DNA of 56,631 bases from Gemmatimonadota bacterium (GTDB taxonomy: Bacteria; Gemmatimonadota; Gemmatimonadetes; Gemmatimonadales; Gemmatimonadaceae), in assembly GCA_003223455.1 (NCBI GenBank), contig QHVE01000022.1, positions 34,144 through 90,774 on the forward strand. The letters are read 5' to 3'. Shown one piece after another: positions 50,194-56,631 of this stretch. Numbering within the stretch: the stretch's first letter is position 1; the number at the start of each line of letters is the position of its first letter. The notes beneath the pieces were generated by a model. It worked only from the letters and a program-made list of their open reading frames with translations. It searched no databases and was not told where the DNA came from. Made by a program: the position numbers and the translations under genes.

Positions 50194-51927
50194 TCAGACG
50201 GCGCGAGCCGGCAGGGCCGCCAGCGCGATGCAGAACGTCGCGCCCGCGCCCGGCTGTGGCGGCTCGAGCCACGCCCGTCCACCGTGCGCGCCGACGATCC
50301 CGCGCACGATCGCCAGCCCCATCCCGGTACCGCGCACCCTCGCCTCGCGCGGCTCCGTCCAGAAGCGCTCGAACACGTGGGCTGCCTGGTCTTCGGGAAT
50401 GCCCGGTCCGGTGTCGCTGACGTAGAGGCGCACGCGGCCCTCCTCGTCCACCGCGCCGATCCGCACGCTTCCACCGTACGGCGTGAACTTGACGGCGTTG
50501 CCGATCAGGTTGCCCAGCGCCTGCACGATGCGGTCGGCGTCGACGTCGATCGTGGAAAGTGGCGAATCCAGCTCGGCGACGAGCTCGATCCGACGCTCGG
50601 CGGCCAGCTCGCCGTACAGCAGGATGGCGCGGGTGACGAGCATGCGTGGATCTTCCGGACGTCGGGTGAGCGAGAGCCCGCCCGCATCGATGGCGCTCAC
50701 GTCGAGCAGGTCCTGGATGAGGCGCTGCGCCCAGCGCGTGGAGCGCTGGATCGTCTCCAGCGTTTCGCGGTCGCGCGCTTCGTCGGCGAACCCCTCGCCG
50801 AGCAGCGCCGCGGCGCACATGGCGACGACGCTGAGCGGCGTGCGCAGGTCGTGTGACACGATGCCGAGCAACTGGTCGCGCGCCTGCACGGCACGGCGCG
50901 CCTCGTCGTACAGCCGGGCGTTGTCGAGCGCCGAGGCGGCGCGCTGGGCGAGCGCCTGCGCGAGCGCGAGGTCGGCCTCGGTGTAGGGCCGGTCGCCGGG
51001 ACCACGCGCGAGCAGGAGTGCGCCGAGCACACGGCCGTGCGCGCTGAGCGGCAGGATGATGAGCGACGAGAACCCGAGACGGCGAAGGAGCGCGAGATGC
51101 TCGTCATCCTCGGCGAACGAGCGGAGGAAATCGTCGCTCACGGAGCCAACGAGCGCTGCCTCCGTCGCGTCGACGCCCCGCCGAGCGAGGTAGCGCGTCT
51201 GCTGCCGCGGATACGCGCCGAGTCGTTCGACCAATGCCTGCATGGCATGATCGCGGTGCGCGACGTGGGCGCGCGGCGCGCGTCCCTGGGCCTCGAGAAC
51301 CTCGACCAGGCAGCAGTCAGCGAGCTCGGGGACGATCAGCTCGAGCAGTGCATCGAACGTCGTCTCGACCGCGAGCGACGAGTGCAGCGTCTCCCCGACA
51401 TTGGCGAGGAATGCCATGCGTCGCTCGGCCTCTTCCGCTGCAGTGCGTGTGGCGTGCGTACGCGCCAGCAACGCGGCGTGCTCCTTCTCGGCGCGACGTT
51501 CCCGCGAGACGTCGCGCAGCACCGCGGTGAAGTAGGTCGCCTCGCCGACGGTCAGCCTGGAGATGGACGCCTCGGCGGGAAACAGCTCCCCCGACTTGCG
51601 TCGGCCCCAGATGCGACCGCACCCGGAGGGCTCGCGGCGATCCTCGGCCGCACCGCTGAGTGCCTCGAGGTCAGCGTCGTGCGCGCCCTGCGCCGATCGT
51701 GGAAGCAGGCAGGCGAACGGGTGGCCGAGCACCTCATCGCGTCGATAGCCGAAGATGCGCTCGGCGGCCGGGTTGAAGATGATGATGCGTTGCGCATCGT
51801 CGGTCGATACGACTGCGTCCGCGGCAACCGCGATGACCTCCTCGAGGAGACGCTCCGTGTCGGTGCGCCCCGGCGAGATGTCGCCGAGCAGGTGGATGGG
51901 GACCGGCGGAGCGGAGCGACGGCTCAT
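50194..51927 (-). CDS. PAS-GAF sensor histidine kinase
   Basis: A 577-residue cytosolic kinase: PAS (about 25-140, ADAVVSTDDAQRIIIFNPAAERIFGY), a coiled linker, GAF (about 175-330, ETTFDALLELIVPELADCCLVEVLEAQG), HisKA with phospho-His in LLGIVSHDLRTPLSVV, and HATPase with NLIGNAVKFTPYGG, DTGPGIPED and GTGMGLAIVRGIVGAHGG. This layout resembles gas- or redox-sensing kinases, although the ligand is not visible. It probably drives the regulator at 48227, yet its HisKA domain is not of the HisKA_3 type usual for NarL-family partners. The OsmC gene is divergent. Confidence 0.9.
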   Translation of the reverse strand: MSRRSAPPVPIHLLGDISPGRTDTERLLEEVIAVAADAVVSTDDAQRIIIFNPAAERIFGYRRDEVLGHPFACLLPRSAQGAHDADLEALSGAAEDRREPSGCGRIWGRRKSGELFPAEASISRLTVGEATYFTAVLRDVSRERRAEKEHAALLARTHATRTAAEEAERRMAFLANVGETLHSSLAVETTFDALLELIVPELADCCLVEVLEAQGRAPRAHVAHRDHAMQALVERLGAYPRQQTRYLARRGVDATEAALVGSVSDDFLRSFAEDDEHLALLRRLGFSSLIILPLSAHGRVLGALLLARGPGDRPYTEADLALAQALAQRAASALDNARLYDEARRAVQARDQLLGIVSHDLRTPLSVVAMCAAALLGEGFADEARDRETLETIQRSTRWAQRLIQDLLDVSAIDAGGLSLTRRPEDPRMLVTRAILLYGELAAERRIELVAELDSPLSTIDVDADRIVQALGNLIGNAVKFTPYGGSVRIGAVDEEGRVRLYVSDTGPGIPEDQAAHVFERFWTEPREARVRGTGMGLAIVRGIVGAHGGRAWLEPPQPGAGATFCIALAALPARAV

Positions 51928-52069
51928 GACGAGCTCGTCGGCGTGCGAGAGGGCGCACGCCCGATGTCGCGCAGGATTGGAACGACGACCGCTCGACGCA
52001 CCACCGCACCTCCTCGTGCAACGCTACTGGCGCGAGACCCGAATTTCATCAAGACTCGTCCCGCCGCGC

Positions 52070-52090
52070 CATCGGGAATTTTCCTCGATG
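52070..52090. promoter_or_regulatory. Imperfect palindrome in the kinase/OsmC gap
   Basis: CATCG and CGATG flank a GGAATTTTCC-like centre in an AT-rich stretch of the divergent gap 51928-52221. It may be an operator or promoter element for either gene. No other feature was found in that gap. Confidence 0.3.
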
Positions 52091-52221
52091 TCGAAATGAA
52101 GTGCAGCGGCGATGCGCAGAGATGCACGCTGAAGAAAACGAACGGAGACGTAGCGCATTTCCTGACAGACCGCCGTATATCTGTGTCGTAGCGTGCGAGC
52201 GTAGGCCTATCGAGGTAGACG

Positions 52222-52734
52222 ATGACGAGTTTTCTCACGGCGTCCGCGGCGAGCACGTTGGCCCCGCCAGCCATCGAACCGAAATCGAGCTTCTCGCTCG
52301 CGATCCACCGGTACACGAACTATCAGATCGTGGACTTTCGCCTCCCGGGAGTCGCCGTGCTCGGGCTCGACGATCGGCCGCCGATGGGGCGCGGATGGGG
52401 GCCGTCGCCCGAGCACCTGCTCGGCTCCGCACTAGGAGCATGCCTCGGCGCCGCGCTGCTTCGCGTCATGCGCGCCGCGGGGGCGGAGGTGCTCGAGATC
52501 CGCACCGACGTGAGCGGCGCGATCCAGGGCGATGCGTTGAGTCGTGAGCGCGTCACGGGCATCACCGTACGGCTGATCCCCGTCGTGGCGAGTCGGTCCG
52601 ATCTCGACGTGGTGCCCTCGGCCGAGCGGCTCGCCGAGCTGAGTCTGGTCGCCGACGCGCTCCGTCCGGATCTCCACCTCTCGGTCGCCATCACACCGGA
52701 AGTGCGCGAGGCGCAGCACCGGCTGCGTCACTGA
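52222..52734 (+). CDS. OsmC-like protein with a single Cys
   Basis: A 170-residue OsmC/Ohr-fold protein. GPSPEHLLGSALGACLGAALL carries the conserved first Cys (C74). The second helix, where peroxidatic OsmC proteins have a CPxS-type Cys, reads LADALRPDLHLS with no Cys. C74 is the only Cys in the protein. Without the pair, an ordinary thiol peroxidase mechanism seems impossible. It closes the stress block, divergent from the kinase. Confidence 0.82.
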   Translation: MTSFLTASAASTLAPPAIEPKSSFSLAIHRYTNYQIVDFRLPGVAVLGLDDRPPMGRGWGPSPEHLLGSALGACLGAALLRVMRAAGAEVLEIRTDVSGAIQGDALSRERVTGITVRLIPVVASRSDLDVVPSAERLAELSLVADALRPDLHLSVAITPEVREAQHRLRH

Positions 52735-52882
52735 CGCACGACCGAGCTCGACGACGATCCGAACGGAATAGCCGGCTCATCTGACGAGCGGGTCGTCGCG
52801 AGCTGGGGCGGAGCCTGAGCGCTTTCCGGACCCGCGGCGTAGTGTCATGATGAATCCCCCAGTGCTCCTCGTGGAGGCCCAC

Positions 52883-53905
52883 ATGCGCCCGTCGTCGATC
52901 ACGCTCGCCCTCGCGCTGTCCGTTGCCATCGGCCAGGCTGCCGTCGCCCAGACGTCGCGCGCCGCGCCCGCGTCCGAGATGAAGCTGTGGAGCACGCCGT
53001 GGGACGGTACGCGTCCGCGCGACCCGTTCGCAGACCAGAAGGGGCACGTGTGGTTCGTCGGCCAGGTCGGGAACTACGTCGCGCGCCTCGACCCGAAGAC
53101 CGGGGAGTTCAAGCGGTACGAGGTGGAGTCGGGGACGCACCCGCACGATCTCGTCGTCGACGCAAAGGGGCAGGTGTGGTTCACGGGCAACGCGAATGGA
53201 CGCATCGTGCGGCTCGACCCCGCGACGGGGAAGCTGACGAATTACATGATGCCCGACCCGAGCGTGCGCGACCCGCACACGATGACCTTCGACGCCAACG
53301 GCGACGCGTGGTTCACCGCCCAGCAGTCCGACGTCGTCGGCAAGCTCACGACGGCGACGGGGAAGATCCGGCTCTGGAAGATGGAATCCGGTTCGCGACC
53401 GTACGGCATCGTCGTCGACTCGAAGAACCGTCCGTGGTTCGACCTGTTCGGCACGAACAAGATCGGCACGATCGATCCCGCGTCGGGTGAGTTCAAGGCG
53501 TACACGCTGCCGAACGATCGCGCCCGCCCGCGCCGTATCGCCGTCACGAGGGACGACGTGATCTGGTACGGCGACTACACGCGCGGCTTTCTCGGCCGGC
53601 TCGATCCCAGGAGCGGACGGATCGAGGAGTACGCGCTGCCGAGCGGGCCGGGCTCGATGCCGTACGCCGTGACCGCGGACGACCGCGGCCGCATCTGGCT
53701 CGCCGAGACGGGGCCGCAGCCGAATCGCCTCGTGGCGTTCGATCCGGCGCAGCGGAAGTTCACGGAGAACATCGCCATCGCCGCCGACAAGGCGAACACG
53801 ATCCGCCACATGACGTTCGACAAGGCGTCCCGGCAGATCTGGTTCGGTGGCGATGCGAACATGATCGGGCGCGTCGCGGTCGCGCCGCAGCCACTCGTCC
53901 CGTAG
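52883..53905 (+). CDS. Exported beta-propeller, virginiamycin B lyase/streptogramin lyase-like
   Basis: A 340-residue secreted protein (signal SSITLALALSVAIGQAAVAQ). Repeated blades have GHVWFVGQVGNYVARLDPKTGEFKRYEV-type motifs (GxVWFTxxxxGxIxRLDPxTG), the pattern of Vgb-like seven-blade propellers. In true lyases the propeller opens a macrolactone. Here a substrate is not evident. The ATG at 52883 has GGAGG six bases upstream, settling the start. Two bases separate it from the App1 gene. Confidence 0.85.
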   Translation: MRPSSITLALALSVAIGQAAVAQTSRAAPASEMKLWSTPWDGTRPRDPFADQKGHVWFVGQVGNYVARLDPKTGEFKRYEVESGTHPHDLVVDAKGQVWFTGNANGRIVRLDPATGKLTNYMMPDPSVRDPHTMTFDANGDAWFTAQQSDVVGKLTTATGKIRLWKMESGSRPYGIVVDSKNRPWFDLFGTNKIGTIDPASGEFKAYTLPNDRARPRRIAVTRDDVIWYGDYTRGFLGRLDPRSGRIEEYALPSGPGSMPYAVTADDRGRIWLAETGPQPNRLVAFDPAQRKFTENIAIAADKANTIRHMTFDKASRQIWFGGDANMIGRVAVAPQPLVP

Positions 53906-53907
53906 CG

Positions 53908-55119
53908 ATGGCCGACGACGCGTCGTCGAGCTGGCGAGCGCGCCTCGGCCGGATCGCCGACGAGCTGCGCGCCGAGGTCGAGCGTGCCGGCAAGTCGATC
54001 GGCATCGGCGACGACGATCGGCCGTACGAGATCACGCCGTATCGCGGCTACGGCAACCGGTCGCGCGTGCTCGTGCACGGACGTGTCATCGAGGCGCGCA
54101 ACATCGCCGCGCCGACGGCGTCCGACTCGCTCTGGCGCAACCTCGTCAACACGTACAAGCGCATCGACAGCGACCCCCTGCCGCGCGCGCGCGTGCGGGT
54201 GCGGTTCGGGGATCACGAGCGCGAGGTCGTTGCGGACGACGAGGGATTCTTCCGCGAGTGGATGGACTTCGCGCCGCCGCTGGAGGGCGACGACCACTGG
54301 CGCGAGGCCGACGTGCGGTTGTTGGGACCCGGGCGCGACGGAGAGGGCGACATCACGGGCAAGGCGCCGATCCGCGTCGCCATCGGCTCCGAGACGTTCG
54401 GCGTCATCAGCGATCTCGACGACACGGTGATCCAGTCGCGCATCACGAGCTTCCTCCAGGCGGTGCGCACCGTGATGCTCGGCAACGCGCGCACGCGGCT
54501 CCCCTTTCCCGGTGTCGCCGCATTCTATCAGGCGCTCGAGCGGGGCGGTGACGGCGAGCGCCGCAACCCGATCTTCTACGTCTCGAGCAGCCCGTGGAAC
54601 ATCCATGACGTCATCGCCGACTTCATGGAGATCCAGCGCATCCCGGCGGGGCCGATCCACCTGCGCGATTGGGACGTCGACCTCGACGCGCTCACCTCAC
54701 AGCGCCTGAAGCGGCACAAGGAGCCGATCATCCGGGAGATTCTCGAGCTGTATCCGACGCTGCCGTTCATCCTGATCGGCGACGACAGCCAGAAGGACCC
54801 CGAGATCTATCGCGCCATCATCGACGAGTTCCCGGGCCGCATCCTCGCGGTGTACATCCGGAACGTTCGCGCCGAGCCGCAGCGCTCGGCGGCCGTGCAG
54901 GCCCTGGCGAAGGAGGTGCTCGCCGCCGGCTCGACGCTCATCCTCGCGGACGACACCTTCGCCGCGGCGAAGCACGCCGCGGAGCAGGGGTGGATCCAGA
55001 AAGATGCCCTCGACGCCGTGCACGAGGAGAAGCGCGCCGACGAAGGCAAGACGGGCGAGAAGGCCGACGTGCCGGGCGTGCCCGACGATCCGAAGGCGCC
55101 GACGGTCGTCGTGGAGTAG
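53908..55119 (+). CDS. App1/DUF2183-family phosphatidate phosphatase-like protein
   Basis: A 403-residue protein with an N-terminal beta-rich domain (about 40-150) and a HAD-like catalytic domain: SDLDDTVIQSR (DxDxT), FYVSSSPWNIHDVI and FILIGDDSQKDPEIY, the App1 motifs. Yeast App1 dephosphorylates phosphatidate. The bacterial substrate is unknown. The C-terminus is a charged, low-complexity tail (residues about 375-403). It follows the beta-propeller gene in the same operon. Confidence 0.87.
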   Translation: MADDASSSWRARLGRIADELRAEVERAGKSIGIGDDDRPYEITPYRGYGNRSRVLVHGRVIEARNIAAPTASDSLWRNLVNTYKRIDSDPLPRARVRVRFGDHEREVVADDEGFFREWMDFAPPLEGDDHWREADVRLLGPGRDGEGDITGKAPIRVAIGSETFGVISDLDDTVIQSRITSFLQAVRTVMLGNARTRLPFPGVAAFYQALERGGDGERRNPIFYVSSSPWNIHDVIADFMEIQRIPAGPIHLRDWDVDLDALTSQRLKRHKEPIIREILELYPTLPFILIGDDSQKDPEIYRAIIDEFPGRILAVYIRNVRAEPQRSAAVQALAKEVLAAGSTLILADDTFAAAKHAAEQGWIQKDALDAVHEEKRADEGKTGEKADVPGVPDDPKAPTVVVE

Positions 55120-55239
55120 ATCCTCTCGCGCGCCGAGCGCCTTTCCAGATCCGCGTTCCGTCGTTGAAAAGCCATGGCGCACCGAGCATCGGCCCGGGTA
55201 ACTTCCCGCGCCCGAATCTGCTCACCCCGTCCCGCGAAG

Positions 55240-56406
55240 ATGCCCTTTCACGATCGCCCGATCTTCCCCCGTGGGTTTCGCTGCGCGAGCCGCAACTGCG
55301 GGCTCAAGCCCACCGCGAAGGACCTCGCGCTGTTCGTGAGCGACGTCGATGCCGCGGCGGCGGCGGTGTTCACCCGGAATCAGTTTCCGGGCGCGCCCGT
55401 GGTGCTCGGCCGCGAGACCATCCGCGGCGGCCGGCTCCGCGCGATCTTCGCCAACAGCAAGGTCAGCAACGTCGCCACCGGTGCGCAGGGACTCGAGTAT
55501 GCGCGGCGCATGGCGGCCGCTGCGGCCGTCGAAGTGGGGTCCACCGCCGACAAGGTCCTCGTCAGCTCCACCGGCGTGATCGGCGTGCGGCTGCCGATCG
55601 AGATCATCGAGCGCGGCGTGCGCGGCATGTCGGCCGAGCTCTCCAGTGATCCCATCACCGGCGCCGAGGGGATCATGACCACCGACACGCATCCGAAGGC
55701 GCTGTCGCTGTCCGTCGGCGACGCGACGATCACCTGGGTCGCCAAGGGCTCCGGCATGATCGAGCCGAACATGGCGACGATGCTCGTCTACGTCTTCACC
55801 GACGCGATGCTCGACGCGGCGACGCTCGACCGTCTGCTGCGTCAGGCGGTGGACGTGTCGTTCAACATGCTCTCCGTCGACAGCGACACGAGCACGTCGG
55901 ATACGTGCGCGATCCTCGCCAACGGCCTCGCGGGCCCGGTCGACGAACATGCGTTCCTCGACGCGCTGACGGCGGGATCCATTCGCATGACCGAGATCCT
56001 CGCCCGCGACGGCGAGGGCGCGACGCACCTGCTGCGCACCGTGGCGCGCGATGCCAGGGATCTCGGCGAGGCGCGACGGATCGCCAAGTCGCTCGTCAAC
56101 TCACCGCTCGTGAAGACGATGGTCTACGGCGCCGACCCGAACGTCGGCCGCATCCTCATGGCCGTCGGCAAGTGCTTCGACTGCACGATCGACCGCGAGC
56201 GCACGAGCGCCTGGATCAACGGCCACGAGGTGCTCCGCGACGGCGTGCGCCTCGAATTCGACGACGGCGTGGTTCGCGCCGCACTCGGCTCCGAGGTGGT
56301 GGAGATCGTCGTGTCGCTCGGCGTCGGCACGGCAGAGGCGACGGCGTACGGCTGCGACCTCACCCAGGGCTACATCGACGAGAACGCAGCGTACTACTCG
56401 AGTTGA
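55240..56406 (+). CDS. argJ: Bifunctional ornithine acetyltransferase/N-acetylglutamate synthase
   Basis: A 388-residue ArgJ: the self-cleavage site is KGSGMIEPNMATML, where cleavage before Thr releases two chains. VSSTGVIGVRLP holds the oxyanion-hole Thr-Gly. NPLxKT-type NSPLVKTMVYGADPNVGR and the C-terminal GYIDENAAYYSS are also normal. The usual NSGNANACTG motif appears as ANSKVSNVATG, a notable divergence. It transfers acetyl groups from N-acetylornithine to glutamate, giving cyclic arginine biosynthesis. No other arg gene is in the window. The ATG at 55240 has GCGAAG upstream. Confidence 0.9.
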   Translation: MPFHDRPIFPRGFRCASRNCGLKPTAKDLALFVSDVDAAAAAVFTRNQFPGAPVVLGRETIRGGRLRAIFANSKVSNVATGAQGLEYARRMAAAAAVEVGSTADKVLVSSTGVIGVRLPIEIIERGVRGMSAELSSDPITGAEGIMTTDTHPKALSLSVGDATITWVAKGSGMIEPNMATMLVYVFTDAMLDAATLDRLLRQAVDVSFNMLSVDSDTSTSDTCAILANGLAGPVDEHAFLDALTAGSIRMTEILARDGEGATHLLRTVARDARDLGEARRIAKSLVNSPLVKTMVYGADPNVGRILMAVGKCFDCTIDRERTSAWINGHEVLRDGVRLEFDDGVVRAALGSEVVEIVVSLGVGTAEATAYGCDLTQGYIDENAAYYSS

Positions 56407-56494
56407 ACGGGGGTCCGGGGATCCGGAGCTCCGGAAGTCCGCGCCACTCGCGCGTGGCGACGAGTGAATCGTGCGAGTACCATGGGATGGTTGC

Positions 56495-56506
56495 AGTACC
56501 CAGTAC
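56495..56506. repeat. AGTACCCAGTAC 12-mer (inverse of 8586-8597)
   Basis: Exact reverse complement of GTACTGGGTACT at 8586-8597, within a GTAC-rich stretch (56477-56520) between argJ and the next gene. It may be part of a dispersed intergenic hairpin family. Confidence 0.4.
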
Positions 56507-56587
56507 GTCGTACAAGGTACGCCAGATTCGGCGAAGGTCGTCGCTCACGCGAACGCTCATCCACTCCGGTTCCCTCACCAACCCGCC

Positions 56588-56631
56588 ATGCCTCGCGCAT
56601 TCGTCGCGCTCCTCGCCGCCGCGCTGCTTCA
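56588..56631 (+). CDS. Exported protein, first codons only (window edge)
   Basis: ATG at 56588 followed by codons for PRAFVALLAAALL, the start of a signal peptide, cut off by the window. The rest of the protein is not visible. Confidence 0.5.
   Translation, partial: MPRAFVALLAAALL

Noticed and set aside
52817-55160. Similar GAGCGCTTTCC-like strings before two genes, possibly a promoter motif
   Set aside because: Only two loose copies, at different distances from the genes, so a shared element cannot be supported.

Overview
The window is GC-rich (clearly above 60%), densely coded DNA from a free-living, aerobic or microaerobic bacterium. Many secreted or lipoprotein enzymes, an adjoining ECF sigma factor/anti-sigma/beta-strand-repeat protein set, a GT87-like glycosyltransferase, DUF4412-like and gluconolactonase-like exported proteins, and GC-rich intergenic repeats recall Gemmatimonadota. 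That placement is an inference from gene content and no marker gene confirms it. I saw no tRNA, rRNA, CRISPR array, transposase or prophage.

Layout. (1) 1-3725: a five-gene, start-stop-overlapping sulfur operon: the end of a tandem rhodanese, two half-size YeeE/YedE sulfur transporters, a rhodanese whose only cysteine is its last residue, and a class V aminotransferase (cysteine desulfurase-like). (2) 3731-9619: a secreted glycoside-hydrolase-like gene split by a frameshift, an exported MsrA, a small unknown gene, an L,D-transpeptidase lipoprotein and a DUF1906-like lipoprotein. (3) 9958-14953: an NYN/Zc3h12a-type nuclease, a GT2 glycosyltransferase, a YdjC/ChbG deacetylase, a damaged GT87-like gene, a HAD phosphatase and a small lipoprotein. 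(4) 14963-22198: a P450, a NarL-type regulator, a two-domain multicopper oxidase, a PAS histidine kinase, then the ECF sigma/anti-sigma group. (5) 22211-25839: two-gene LigD-type repair operon (ligase and polymerase), an orphan encapsulated-ferritin-like protein, a glyoxalase-fold protein and a DinB-like protein. (6) 25940-29429: galT, an inositol-phosphatase-like enzyme and a GHMP kinase, a sugar-salvage operon. (7) 29599-42084: mostly carbohydrate and hydroxyacid metabolism: ACT-domain protein, gluconolactonase, FMN reductase, LDH-like enzyme, ThuA, MFS transporter, GntP permease, sugar isomerase, GFOR-like oxidoreductase and DUF72.

(8) 42110-52734: a stress/dormancy-like block: P2A and P1B cation ATPases, a membrane protein, a NarL-type regulator, tandem UspA, a PAS-GAF histidine kinase and an OsmC-like protein. 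Its composition resembles DosR-type hypoxia regulons. (9) 52883-56631: a streptogramin-lyase-like beta-propeller, an App1-type phosphatase, argJ and the first codons of an exported protein.

A feature running through the window is its intergenic DNA. Many gaps hold facing arrays of short-period (7-8 bp) direct repeats that are inverted copies of each other and could fold into long degenerate stems. A separate REP-like palindrome family built on GGGTCAGA and TCTGACCC occurs three times. Two genes are broken by frameshifts (near 4866 and 13550), and the sigma factor lacks a conventional start codon.
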